A stretch of DNA of 64,000 bases from Montifringilla adamsi (lineage: Eukaryota; Chordata; Aves; Passeriformes; Passeridae), in contig JAGGNK010007448.1 in the NCBI GenBank assembly GCA_017590115.1, positions 7,418,815 to 7,482,814 of the forward strand, read 5' to 3'. Numbering within the stretch: the first letter of the stretch is position 1; each line of letters begins with the position of its first letter. Position numbers and translations under genes: made by a program. A model generated the notes under the pieces. That model saw only the letters and a program-made list of their open reading frames with translations. It was not told the origin of the DNA and ran no database searches. Shown here in pieces: positions 10,891 through 24,200 of the stretch.

Positions 10891-13800
10891 CCCCCTCTGG
10901 GCCGTGGGGATCCAGCTCCAGCCCCTTCCAAGGTGCTCGGTGACCTTTTGGGGATAAATAATGGGTCATTTCCCCATGTCCTGGCTCTCTACACCTCGCC
11001 CTGATGTCAGGGTGAGCTCAGAGCTGGGCCAGGAGCTCCCCATGGCCAGTGCTGGGAGGCAGAGGGGCTGGCTGCTCCTGTGCTCCAAAGGGGCTCTCAT
11101 CCTTGCAATCCCAGGGGGAGGCAGCAGAGTGGGGGGAGAGGATGAAAAATCTCCCATTTCTTGGTGCCCTCTTGATTTCCTGCTTTAAACCCCGGTAGAG
11201 GCAGGGATGGAGAGTTCAGGGCTCAAGCAGCACCCCAGAGGTGCTGTGCCCCATCCCCATCCTCTGACCCTCTCCACTAACGACAACAACTTCGTTCATC
11301 TGTCCCTTCAAGGCCTGGCTTGTTTTCCTGATGATAACAGATTAATGCTAATTTAATTAGCCCTGAACCAGCGCTTGCTTGCTTCAAACCCAGACATGCT
11401 CAAGGGCTGTGCTGTGACACCATGCTGCTGCTCATCCTGGGCTGGAGGGCTCGGTGAGGTGACACCCCATCACCCTGCTCCTCCTCAGGGGGACAGCCTG
11501 GGCCCACGGCGTGCCAGCCCAGCTCAAAGCCCCGGGTTTTGCTGCCGAGGAGGCTGTGCCGTGGGTTCCCCGCGGGGATGGGAAGCAGCCGGCACCACGG
11601 GAGCCCCGGGCGCTGCATCCCCGCAGCGGCTCCTGCTCCGCGCTGGGCCGGCCGCCCTGGCCGCAGACACATCTGCTGGGCGGGAGGGCCTGGAATTCGG
11701 GATATTGTTTTTCTGGCGGGGAGCGGTGGGTGCCAAAAGCCTGATAAATTAATCACCTCTGACATGGGTCAGTCCAGCTCTGGCGTGCGCAGGCTGGGCC
11801 CCCTGAGACGCTGCTGCTGCAACGCCAAAATTCATCAAGCAGCGAGGCTGCCCCGGAGAGCAGCGGGTTTTGGGAGGGGGCAGCTGCTGCCAGGGAGGGG
11901 TTTGACCACTGCAGTCCTCTGGGATGGCAGCACAGCTCTTCCAGCTGCCTGTGCCTGGCAGTGCTGCCACCTGACATCACTTGTTTTGGAGCAGGACCTG
12001 GCTGGGTGGCTGCTGCGAGATGAGAATGGATTTAGGATTTGTGCAGCTCCTGTCACAGCAAGCTCCTTGCTCAGGGACTGCTGGAGTGCCAGTGGGCACA
12101 CAGAGCCCAGGGAGGCTGTGTGGGATGGGGATGTGGGGCAGGACGGGGATGTGTGGCAGGAAGATGTGCAGGGCATGGCAAGGATGCAGCTGCTGGAGGT
12201 CACAGGCAGATTCTTGTGGCCCCTCAGCCCAGTCCCTGAGGTGTCCTCTGTTGGGAGCTGGGTCTGGATGTCCCTCTGTGTGCTGCTGAGCCTGGGGCTG
12301 GGCCAGTGGGGTGATGCTGGTGCAGCCAAGGTGAGAACAGCACTTCCCCAGTGAGCAGCACCATGGACCTTCCATGGTGGGTTTTACGTTGTGGGGATCT
12401 GATCAACCCAGCCTTTTTGCCCAGGGCAAGGCAGGCTCAGCCTGCACCTCAGCAGGCTCCTTTGCCCTTGGGGAGGGGACAGGGGGCCACAGGTCTGTGC
12501 TGGTGTCCATCCCTGTGGGGTGGCAGTTCCTGACCCTGCAGAGTCCCCACTGCTCCCTGGAGAGAAGATGGGGAAGGGCTTTGTTCAGCCTCTGCTGGGC
12601 TTTCTGCACAGCTGTAGAGCAAAGGGGATTTTCCTGGTTTTAATGACTCCTCTTACCATCCACCTCTTCCCTTCTCATGTGCTGCTTCCCACCCTGGTAG
12701 CTGCCAGCAGCAGAATTTGCTTTACCTTCCTTGGGCTTTCTTGGGAACATTTCTGCTCAGAGAAAGAGAAAGAAGGAAAGAGAAGGGGAGCAAAGCTCAG
12801 GGGACATGGTCCCACGAAGCCTTTGAGAGTGTCAAGGGCTCTGTTTGTGCTTGGCATTCCCTGAGGTGTTCACAGGGCTGCTCTGGGTGACAGGAGGTGT
12901 TAAGACACCCAGCCTGTGCTGTGACCTCCAGGTGGGATCAGAGCAGATCTTATCAGCACCATGCAGAAGCCTCCCTGCATCCCTCTTGTCCTCCACTCGC
13001 TTGCTCTCCTTCTCTCCCCCTTTTATTTTTTTTGTCCAGACATAATTAATGTAAACCAAATGCTTTGTGCACAGCTGCTGGCATCCTGAAAACGTTTTGT
13101 GTGTGGTCTCTCCTTTAGCCTGGACAGGGATGTAGCAAAACTCTGAGCACTATCCCAGACCTGCCTGAGCAGGGAGCAGCATCTATTGCACAAGAAGCAC
13201 CTTGAATTTCTGCATTTCCCTTGTGGGATGAGGTTATGGTTGAACTATGGAGCTGCCCTAAAACTTCATCTCCCAAATCCAGTCAAACCCAAGCTCAACT
13301 TTTCTTGCTGGTCGTGCTAAGCTGAAACCCCAAATATCTGTCTCATTTTTGTGGCTGCCTCTGTGTGTCTGGGTTCCCCCAGGGCCTAAGAGATGCTCAT
13401 GCAGCAGAGTTGCTGTGGGAAGGATGTCCTCATGCTGCTTTTGGTGCCTTTGGATGCAGGGAACAATGAGATCTTGTGATTTGTGGGGTTTTTTTCCACC
13501 CAAAGGGACAATTCCTGATCACTGCTGTTGTCACTTGATCTTTAGGGCTCGAGGTGTGAGGTAAAGTGTCTGGCCCTACCTGTTTTGCTCCCAAAAGCCC
13601 AAGCAGCAGCTGAGTGGCTCCTGACATCCTGCAGCCTCTGGATTCTCTTTCTGCACCTTCTGCACCCCCACACTGAGCTCTCCCTGCACTCCCCTTTCCC
13701 AGTCCCTCACAGATGGTGCTTTTCCCTTCCACTGCTCTGATCACTCCCTCAAAACCCCAGTGTGACATCTGGGATCACCAGCAAAAATTTAACAACTTCC

Positions 13801-16800
13801 ATGTCCCACACCCTGCTCGCTCACTCTGGGTGTGCTGGGAGAGCTGTGTGGTACCTAGGGATGCTTGGTTCTCAAAAATCCCTTTTTTCTTTTGGTCAAA
13901 AACCCCTCTGGGGTGGTGCACTGAGTCCTACCATGGTGCAGTGAGGGCTGTGGCTGTCCTGAGTCAGTGGCTGAGCATTCTGCAAATGTTGGAGCTGAAT
14001 GGGGAGCATCTGAAATCCCTGTGTGGACGTGCTTTGGATTCCGGGATGATTAGGATGCTGCAGATGCCTGGGTGAGAAGGTGGGCTGGGTGGAGGTTTGG
14101 GGAGTGACTCTTCTCATGTTTCTGCTCCAAAACTGTCTCTGTGTTGTGGCTGGGAGATGGGAATGACACCTCTGGGATGAATCCTCCCAGCAGAGACTGA
14201 GCAGCTGGGGCACAGCTTGAGGTGGCTCCTTGTGGGGAGGCTCAGAGCAGAAAACCCATGTGCAACAGGACAGTCACCATTTGGGAGCAACATCTGTAAT
14301 TTAATTCCTCAGACAAAAAGCACATTCACGTGTCCACACAATATTTTAGTTCAAAAACCCCAATACCTTGAAGAGTTTAAAGGGAAAACTTTCAAGCAGC
14401 CTATGGTGGGCACATGGGGAGGTGTGGGTGTGCAGGAGGGGCTATTTCTGCTCTCAGTGCTTGGCTGAGTGATGCTCACAGATGAGGGAAGGGCTCTGAT
14501 TTGCAAAGAAATCCTTCCCTGGCTCTCCATCCTCACACCCAGGATGCTCTGTGGGGCTGGAGGATGCCAGAACACAAACTGTCTGCACTAAGTGCCCTGC
14601 AGCACGCGGGCAATGATGATTTTAAATGAGTGAGAGGTTGAAAAATAGCGAGTGAGATTTTTTAAAAGGTTCCTTTGGCCAAGGAAGCAAAAATTCTTCT
14701 TTGTGCGAGTGAGATGCTTTAGGAACTGCCTTAAAATTAATCCAAAACATGAGCTCGGCTCCAAATGAGTGGGACTTGGCAAGAGGGCTGGACACATTAT
14801 CTTTAAATATAGGCAGGCATCCTGGAGGGTTTCTGTTGGTTTTCCTGGTCACTTCTTATTCCTCTGTCTCCCCCTCTGCTCCCCCGTCCTTGCATAATTC
14901 TCTTCCTTTTAATGCCTCTTCCCACATTTTGGGAATGATGTCTCCCCAAACCAGGGTTGCAACACTGAAAAAGATTTTGTGTCCTGTGGCACTTTTTCTC
15001 AGGAGAGCATTGCCTCTGTGGCCAGTGACCTCTGTCCTGGGGAGGCTGTGGCTCCCAAGGGTTGGAAAAGGAGTTTTAAAGGTGTAAATTGGTATAAATA
15101 GGTGTAATCCACTTCTGCTTTGTGGATTGGAGCCCTCATGGATGCCAAGCTGTGCAAAGCAGGGGTGAGACCTTGTGTGCTTGTGACCATCTGTGCAGCG
15201 CCCTGAGCGGGGCCTCAGCGGCCCCAAAGCCTCCTGTGACAGGGGCAGCAGGGCCCAGCACACCAGGAGGTTTGTGACAACGGGTTCTGAGCTGCTTTCC
15301 TGGGCTCTTCAGCTCCCTTTGTCCCCTTCCCACCACAAACACCAGGCTGTGGCTCACGGAAACGAGCGCGGCTCGCTTTAGGCCGGGAAGGAGAAGCCAG
15401 TCCCTGCCACCAGAGCAGGGAGGCTCGGGACCCTGTCAGGGCTTTGAAGCTGGAGATGTCTGGCCATACAAAGACACATCTGTGTTTAATCCTTCCCCCT
15501 GTAACCGAGCCTGGGCCGGGGCAGAGCCCAGCAGCCCTCGCCGTGCTGCGGGGATGTGTGTGGATGCGTTTGGAGGGCCTTGGCAGCGCAGTGGTGCTAG
15601 GCCGGCGAGAGCCACATGTTCTTGCAAATGCAGCTTCCTATTGACTTGTTAAACATTTGCTATTTATCAGATTTTGCTTTTAAACTGTCTGTAACAGTCT
15701 GGGAGAAGTTGTGTCAAAATCCCTTCCAGATGTGAAGGTGCTACCTGATACTTTGGTTATAACCTGGACCCTCGCTCCTGCTCCGTTCAGATTAGCTCCA
15801 CTACTGTGGAAATGAAAATGCAAATAAAGACATAAAGAGAGTAGAGTCGTGTATAAAACTTCCCCCAAACCTTCCCTTTTACAGGCAAAATGATCCTGCC
15901 TTTATAAGGAGATTGTGAGTTTTATCAGTGAACATTTGCTTCGCTGGAAAACCAGAGGAAAGCAGGGGAGAGCAGCCACCATCCCTGTCTGCCCACACGG
16001 GTGTTTTAAAAGCATAATTGACTTTTTTCCCCCCTCCATTTAAATAATGTTTCTTTGGGTCTGGGGCTTCCCAGACACATCAGCTCGTTTTATGGGCATC
16101 AGGTGATGTGTGCAGTTGGAAACCTGAGCGTTTCCCTTGCATTTGGAGCACGTGGATCAGATAACGATGGCTCATTAAAAGCTCATTGAAAGGCGGTTGC
16201 AAGGTCGGGAGCCTTCCCCAGGAGCACCCGCTCTGCAGACCCCCTGCCCTGTCCCTTTCCAGGAGAAACTTTGGGGCCACGAGATATTCCCAGCTTAGAA
16301 CAACTCCCTGGTATCTGTCAGATCATGCAGGGCCCGAGCCAGCTCCCATCCTATGAGGGAGGGTTTTTCCACTACCTTTAAGAGGCGCTGGAGCAGAGCC
16401 ATGCTCTGTGTAATGCGGATCCGGGAGTGTGCGTGATGCACTGCATGATGACAGAATTTCTGGGAGATTGGCCTAAACAGAAAACCTTGGACCTGGGGCT
16501 GCTCTGCCTGAGGAGTGGGGAGGCTGGAGACACCAAAGCTGGGCTTGGGGAGGGGTTTTGCAGCTGGGAAAGCATCCCTGGAAGGGCCTAGAGGGTCTGG
16601 CTGTGCCACATCTGCCCTGCCCTGGGGTCTGGTGCCGTGGGTTGAGTCCACAGCTGTGTCCATGTCTGGTGCTGCTGGGACAGAGGACACCTGGGAGGGT
16701 GTGAGGGGCTCCCTGCAGCACCCCAGGCTGGCTGTGGTGCTGCAGCTGAGCTCCTCTCTGCCCCAAAACACCCCAGAGCTGAGTGGCTCAGTCTGCAGTG

Positions 16801-19800
16801 TCCCAAAAGTACCCCAGTACTGCCAGTGGCACTGGATGGGGCTGCCCTGCCTGCACCAACTGGGCTGGGAGGTTTGGTTGGGAATCTTGCTGACAAGAAA
16901 GAGGAGGGAAGAGAAATGTGCTGGATCATTGTGTGGCATTTTAAGCAGAATCCCAATGCATTAATGTGTTTTTTCTCTCATAAATGCTGGGTTAGGCAGA
17001 TTTGCACCCTTACAGGAGGTACCACTTTACTGATTCCTGTGATTGCCTCTGCCCTAACTCCATCCTGCTGTTGCTGTGTGCCTTCTGGCTGCTCAGCAGA
17101 GCAGGAGACCTTCTTTTTACACCCAAAAAGGATGTTCATTGGGGCTGGGATTTCTGAAGCAAAGCTGAGAGATACCAAGTGGTCCCATATAGGTGCTTCA
17201 CTTGCTCCATCTCCCTTTCTTTCCAGGCTGATGGACAAGGCTGGGTTCTCACGGTGCATCTGCCCCATGTCCTGGGGCTGTGGAGTCCCAGTGCTGTGTA
17301 GGACATGGCTGGTGGCTTCCTTTCGCCCATGCAAATCTGATTTATCCCTCTCACAGGGCACAGGCACATCAGAGCTAGAGGGTGATGGAGGACCCCAGGG
17401 CAAGAGTTCTCCCTTGGACTCCCCACAGAGCTTCTTCACATACCACTGCTCTTAAATTTCTAGGGGAAACTTTGGTTCCTTTGGCAGTTCCAGGGAGAAG
17501 GCTGCTCCCAATGAACTCCTGGTGCCTTGGGATGGAGCAACAGCACGCTCTGAAGTGGGGTGGTATCACTGTGGCCTGACAGCTTCTAAGTGGGCACAAG
17601 CAAAACCTTGGCCCCACCATCTGCATTAACCTGGCTGGTTTCAACACTTGAACATGCATGGAGGAATCGTAATGGGAGAGTGAGGAGGGAAGAGCAGTGT
17701 GAGGAAAAAAAACGTGAAGCTGTCTCTCAAAATCATATGGTGATAAGGCCTTTTCTGGAGTGCCCCATGCAGCTGGCAGCAGAAACCAGGCTTTTATGTT
17801 TGGGTCTGGCTGGTTTTTCACTTTCTGCAGCCAAAAGGATCTGGATAAAATTTGCCTGGAAGATTAGCTGGCACTAAGCCTGACTAGACATCTCTGGAAG
17901 CCTCCTCTCCAGCAGGAGTAGGTTCTGATTCCCTCCTCCGCCAGCCCTGCCCTAGGCAAGTGTGGGGGGAATGTCCCCTGGAGGGACAGTTCCACCAGCC
18001 CTCTCCCCTCTCACACCACATCCCTGCAGTGGGGATGCTGGGGAGCGTGCAGATGAGATCCCAAGGGATCTTTGTCACCAGGATGACAGGGAGGTGACGC
18101 TCCACAGCCTGAGGGACAGGACCAGGAGCACGGAGCCTCGGCACCCACGACCCTTCCCTAGGGACACATCCTCCATGTGTCTGCTCTGAGATAAGAACTG
18201 GGCTGGGAAATGGGCTGCTTGGGAGCCCCCCAAGCAGGACTGGCCTCCCCCAGTGCCAGCTCCAGGGCAGATGTGCCCCAGCTGCTGCACACCGCCTTTG
18301 GCACCAGCTGTGCTGTCCGGCCACATCTGAGCTGCCAGCTCCGGGGCACAGCTGGCAGGGCATAGAGGCAGGGGAAGAGATGCTGTGCAATGCCATCCCC
18401 ACGGGGTCCGTGGGCACCCCATGCTGACCCAGACACAAAGCAAATTTTGGGGTTTGTGCCCGGGGAGGCCTGGCAGAGACGGGGGAGACCGCGCTGGTAG
18501 CAGATGCCGATGCCTCCGGAGCGGAAAGCCCAGTCCCTCCCCTCTCATTCCTTTTTTTCCTTTTTTCTGCCTTTTTTTTCTTCCCCCCCCTCTGGCTGAT
18601 CTTAAAAAAGCCCAGGCGGTTTGGGCTTTGTGAAACCCAAATGCCTTTTGCAGCATCAAGCCCGGATCCCATAAGTAATATCCCAGCATTGAAGAGTAAG
18701 ACAGTATATGAAGTAGACGGGGAGCTATAAAGACACTTTAAAAGGGGCAATAAAAGTTTTGGGTTTCATATCGTCTTACCAAAGAAGAGAATAACAGAGA
18801 AGCAGGAAATTTCAGTAGCAGACATGACAAAGGTCACAGCACTCAGACTGCACCTTAGACGAAAACACCTACTCTTATGAAAACAGCCAGAATTTTTGGC
18901 AGGGGCTCAAGAGCTCTTACAGGCAAAGCTCTCGGCAGCGCTAAAAGGTTACAAGAGACTGTTTTGTCTACGTTGCTGTAGATGTTTATAATATTTCCCT
19001 GCATTGGTGCTGCAGGGGATATCCTGCCCGGGGTAGTGGATCCAGCCCTACACCTTCCTCCGGTGTTGGGATGCCATCAGCTTGGCGCTGGTGCCAGGGC
19101 AGGGACCCAGGTGTGTGTCAGTCCCAGGTGAGTGCTGGCCGAAGGGATGGATGGCTGGCAGAGCTGGAGCATCACCCTGGAGCATCAGCAGGGAGAGGAG
19201 GAGACAAAGCAAACCTTTTGCTGTGTGCAAGACAATTTGCGGGGATTTTTTTGCAACTGTGGGAGCAGGAGGTTTTATCCACTCAGCTGCTCCTCAGGTA
19301 ATGTGCCCTCCATGTTTTCATGGGGTTTGCCAACCTTTGGTCCCTCATGCTCAGCCCCAGCTGGGTGTCGTGGTCACCCAGTGCCCTCCTCCCATCACTG
19401 GATCCCCACAAAGCTCTCACCATGCCCAGAGTGCCCATGTCCCCAGGGCTTGCTGCAGGGCTGTGCCTGTCACTGCAGCCCAGGAGGGACCAAACTGTCC
19501 CAGAATGAGCTGTGGGGTGAAGGAGGCTCTGATCAGTGGCTGCAGCAAGCGAGGGAGGCTGCTGGCACTGCTGGACAGGATCCTGGGGCGAGATCAGTGT
19601 AGAGTATTTGCATTTTGGTGAAAAACACCCAGGAAGAGCCAGCATGGCTGCGGGATGCCCATGGGGGTGACCCCTCAGGAAGCTGCTGTGCACTCTCAGA
19701 AACATCTCTTGCAGGCTGTGCTGAGCTACTTCTTTCACTCCAAATCAGAGCACTTGGGCCTGATTTTTGGGGCTACCCTGAGCAGCCCTCACATAGCAGA

Positions 19801-20859
19801 GAGCTCCAGTAGCATGCAAGCAATAAGGAAAGCCTTGCATGCAAACCCTGAGAGCATCTTGTAAACATCCTGGGGGCTGGATGCTGGGAAGGAATGGAGC
19901 TGTGTGGTTTAGGTTGGTTTAGGTGCTGGGGAACCCTTTGAAAGCTCTCTGCTAGCTCTGCCTCTGCATGCAGCTGCATCAGCTGTGCCACCGCTTGCCA
20001 GTGACTCTTGGATGCTTGGGGGTTCATAATTCATTTCTATTTTTGTTGGAAACTCATTCAGTTTTGGTTGTTGCCCCGTCGCAGGAAGTTGCTCTGATGA
20101 ATGACTGGGGTGGATTTCTCTTCCAGAGGAACCCAGGCTTAATGTGGGCTTTCTGTGGACATCTCTGTATATCAATACTGCTCTAATTGTCCATGACATA
20201 TAGTCTTGGCCTTTTTCCCAGACAGTCTAAATAAATCATACACTTCTGCTATAGTAAATAGTCTGTTAGAGGAGATGTTATAGGCTTACAGCCCTCCCCC
20301 CTCCCTCCAGGAGCTTCTTTTCTCTGCCTCTCATTTTCCATGTACTTTCCATACCAATGAGGCACCTGCTGCCTGTGCCTGCAGGTCTGCAAGGACAAAG
20401 TGCCCAGTGTTGCAGGTCCCTCCAGGTCTCAGGGGCTATGGTGGCCGTGCCTAGAGTTCTGCTGTGGAATTGGCATCTGCCCTCGACTGAGCTGAGTGGA
20501 GCTGGAAAGTTTCCCACCCTGCTGAAGAAATGCTGGCATTGCACACTGGCAAGGTCTTTGTTAGTATATATTATTTACATCAAGAGAATGCATAAATAAA
20601 ATAGTTAATATCTCACAAAAAATACAGGTTCTGTTAATTGGGTGTTGCAAACAAAGCTTTGTGTGCATGGGCTGGGCAAACCTGCACGGAGGGGACAACT
20701 TGGGTCCTGACAGCCCAGCAGAAGGTGACATGGCCTGGGAGGGCAGGGGTCTCCTGGGGCAAGGGACAGGTCACAGCCCAGCTGAGTGCTCCTCCAGGCA
20801 GAATATGGATATTTACCAAAAGCTTTGCTAGGGCTGATGGTGGAAAGGTGGATCTCAGG
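10891..20859. other. Intergenic, no gene recognised
   Basis: Nearly 10 kb without a supportable gene. Longer open frames (11539-12354 plus, 17884-18750 minus, 16295-16939 minus) are proline/serine/glycine-rich and have no domains or splice context. AT-rich blocks at 14610-14820, 15620-15870 and 18600-18990 stand out in composition and could be regulatory, but show no decisive motif. Confidence 0.5.
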
Positions 20860-20955
20860 ATGGTTTGGGAGAAACCTTAAAGCCCATCTTGTTTCAATAC
20901 CCCTGCCATGGGCAGGGACACCTTCCACTAGACCAGGTTGCCCAGGGAACTTCCT
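20860..20955 (-). mobile_element. CR1 LINE fragment, 3' end
   Basis: Read on the minus strand it gives the familiar CR1 3'-terminal words CAACCTGGTCTAGTGGAAGG, TGTCCCTGCCCATGGCAGGG and then a diverged end. CR1 is the dominant LINE of birds. It is a short 5'-truncated copy about 140 bp beyond the MYMK stop codon, so it may lie within the MYMK 3'UTR. Confidence 0.85.
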
Positions 20956-21095
20956 GGGAGAGAAAATCCCAGAGCAGGCACAGAGCTAGTGGGAAAAGAT
21001 GCCAGAGGAAAACCCGGCAGGCAGGCATTTTCCTTTTGGCTGCAGCCCTCCATCACCCAGGGGCAGGAACACGCGTGCCCGGCCTGCCCGGGGGT

Positions 21096-21242
21096 TCAGA
21101 CGCAGCAGCAGAGCGTGGAGCAGTCCAGCCTGGCGGGGGTCCCGGCACTCCCGGCCTTCTTGTTCTCCTTGGGCAGCAGCAGCACGAGGGCCATGGCCAA
21201 GGCACAGTGGTAGAAGCTGTGCACGTAGGTGTAATCCCACTC
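21096..21242 (-). CDS. MYMK: MYMK exon 5 (C-terminus, stop)
   Basis: Starts after acceptor CTGCCCGCAG with EWDYTYVHSFYHCALAMALV, then LLLPKENKKAGSAG and the cysteine-rich end LDCSTLCCCV; TGA at 21098-21096. Encodes residues 173-220: the last membrane helix and the cytosolic tail. Human ends CCACV, so this tail is one residue shorter, with three adjacent cysteines. Confidence 0.97.
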   Translation of the reverse strand, partial: EWDYTYVHSFYHCALAMALVLLLPKENKKAGSAGTPARLDCSTLCCCV

Positions 21243-24200
21243 CTGCGGGCAGGGAGAGCGCGGTGAGAAGCGGGAGCAGCAGGGCCGGGGACTCGCGTGA
21301 GGTGCGCGACATTAAATTTCTACAAGTAGCCAAAAGGAAGGGGATAAAAAAGATTCCTGAACCTTCTGCCTCCCTTTGCTGTCAGAGAAGAAAGGATATC
21401 CAGTGAAAAAAAACCCTTAAAGCAAAGGGGATTTAACACGTTCTAATTTGCACATTTCCCGATTCTTGAATGAAGTGTTTCATTACCCCGCAAAGGACGC
21501 GGCGGCGAGGCCGGGGCGCGCGGGGAGGCGGCTTCTGCTAAGTGACATTTTTATGTTCTGCTAGAATTTGCAATTACTAAATGCTTTGAAAAATAATCCT
21601 TGGGGATGCCTGTGAGGTTGTATCTCGCAGCTCCCAAAGCACAGAGCAGCCGTAACGGCGGGGCTGAGCGCAGGCACGGCCGGCAGCTGTGTCGGGGGGT
21701 TATCGTCTGCCCGGCGGGACCCTTCGGAGCAGGACGGGGGGACTGGCCAGCAGCAGGAGGAGAAGGATATAAACACAGGATCAAGTGCCCCTGGGAGTCA
21801 CTGAGAGTCTTTTTTTTGGCGTGAGCTAGCTCTGGATCCGGCCATGCCTGGGTTGGATCCAGTCCCTGCCGCGTCGCTGTGAGGTGTCCTTAAGTCACCC
21901 GTGCCCAGTTTCCAAAAAACCCTGCTCGCTTGACCAAGCCATTCTGAGGACCACGTGTGCCTGAGGAAAGCACATCCCCTGTCCTTGTCACTCACTGAAG
22001 CAGGAAAAAGAGACAGAGCATCACCCTGTGTGCCACTTGCTGTCACACCTGCCCAGAATGGATCAGGGGATAGGGACAAGCACGGAGGGACCCTTATCTC
22101 CAGCATGCCACCCCTGGAGCCCCACGCCTGAGCTGGGTTTTGTGCAGGGCTGGATGCAGCCCAGTGGTGTGAGTGGGACTGTCCCTCTCTTGGTGATGCC
22201 CCTCACACCTTGTAGAGTCAGGGAGGGTGAGTGTGCACACAGGTACCTCAAAGAAGAACCTCAGCATCAGTGCCAGCGCCCCGAAACAGAAGCCAGGACC
22301 AATCTGTTGGGTGTAGACACTCTTGTCAGGATAGAGCCCTTTCTTCTCCTTCATCTTCTGCAGCTGGGAGGAAGGAGAGAGCACACCAAGTGGATTCACC
22401 TGGATTTAGCTGGCTGCTCCACCCCAATTCCTTGTAATAACACTGTTTTTTAAAATATTCAGCCCCAAAGCCAGCTCAGGGAGTGTGTGCCCTCACAAAC
22501 CCAGCTGTGGGAGAGCAGACCCCAGCACAGCATCTGCAGACTGGGGGATGCAGGGTGCTCCCGTGCCTTGGTCTCCTCCTTGCCCATCCCCTCCCCATCG
22601 TGGCCACTTGCTTTTAGCTGCTGGCTTAGTGACAGTTTATAACTGGGGCTTGCACGATGTTTGACATCATCTTTCTGCAATTTTTATCCCATCACTCCTT
22701 GCCCACTCCTGCAGTGGCTTCCTCACCTCACTCCCAGCTGGGTCCACAGCACAGTGGGGCACAGACTGCAGCACTGTGCCCGACTGTCCCAGCTGGATTC
22801 AGGCAGACTGCAGACAGATTCCTCCCCACTTTATCACCGTGGTTTTATCCACAGCTTCCCCAGATCTGGGGCAGTTTACCAGATCCCTCTGCCTCTGAGT
22901 AGCCATAAAAACTCCATAAATACGTTCCTCCTGATTAGAAATGCAGGGACAGGAGATGTGGTAGATTGCTCAGACTGATCAAATCTGGCATTTATCACCA
23001 AGGCCACTGTCTGCCTTCTGCTCAGGTTAGAGGAGAAATCACCGTGAGACTGAGAGCTGCATCTTGAGGAGGAAATCCCTGGAACAAGCTGGACTCCTCC
23101 CTGCAGGGTTCAGCCCTTTCCCCACCAGGAGCACCCCACAAAGCCCACCCCAGTGCCCTGCCCCACGTACCCATCTGACCGTGATCACCAGCACGGCCGT
23201 CCCGATGGGGCCTGAGTAGACGCCGTAGCCCCAGCGGTCATGGTAGATCCTCACGGCGATGGTGAGGACGCCAAACATGATGAAGGTCGACCTCTTGGGC
23301 TCATCAAACTCTGCCAGGGCTGAGGGACAGAGAACAGGGAGCACCAGCTCGCAGCCCCCCTTTTTCAGCTGCTCGTCTAAAGCCTTCCTGGGGTCTCTCC
23401 TCCCTGCCCCGGGGTTGTGTCTGTGGCTGGTTTGCTCTTCTCATGTCACACTGCTGGGGAAACTGAGGCACGTGGGGCAAAGCAAACCATCCTGAGGCAT
23501 CTGAGTGGTGGGTCCAGGAGATGATTGTTGGGGTTTTATTTCAGTGTTGCATGGGGAAGCTTAAAGGAGATTCCCTACCCGGAGGAGCTGTGGCTGCCCC
23601 ATCCCTGGAAGTGTTCCAGGCCGGTTTGGATGGGGCTTGGAGCAACCTGAGATAGTGGAAGGTGTCTCTGTCCATGGCAGGGGGTGGAACAAGATAGTTT
23701 TCAAAATCCCTTCCCACTTTAAACCACTCTATGATTTCCCTTTTACTAGACCCAGAATTCAGAGGCGATTGCAAAAACCCTCATGCCCTGCGAGCCCACA
23801 GTCAGCTCTTGGGCTCATCCTGCATCTCCAGCCCTCCCAAACTTGCCAGCTCACTCTGGCACAGTCTCCACCACCCCAGAGCAGTGGAACTCCCCCACTG
23901 ATGCCATGGGATCCCAGCTGCCCGCCCGTGCCGGCACCTGCCTGGGGTTTGCAAGCTGGAAAACACCAGTGTGAGTAAATTATTAGAGGCTTTTGTTTAG
24001 CACAGAATGGGGTAATAACTGATAAAAGTTATGGATCCCAGTGGGCTCCATGCTTTTCCAGCTTGCACAGCTGTGTTATGGCTGTCCTGGATTTGCATTC
24101 CGGGAAGTTTGCCCGAGGGTCTGCATCCGCACATGTGCACTCGGGCTTTACAAGCCACAGTGAGAGGCTTCCCTGGGCTTCAGTCACCACACCTTCCATG

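Noticed and set aside
11539..12354. 271-codon plus-strand open frame
   Set aside because: No family similarity; overlapping open frames exist on the other strand, as expected of GC-rich non-coding DNA.
17884..18750. 288-codon minus-strand open frame
   Set aside because: Crosses a low-complexity purine/pyrimidine tract and shows no domain. Best explained as chance.
20595..20600. AATAAA as a poly-A signal for MYMK
   Set aside because: It is on the plus strand, opposite to MYMK, and so cannot serve that gene.
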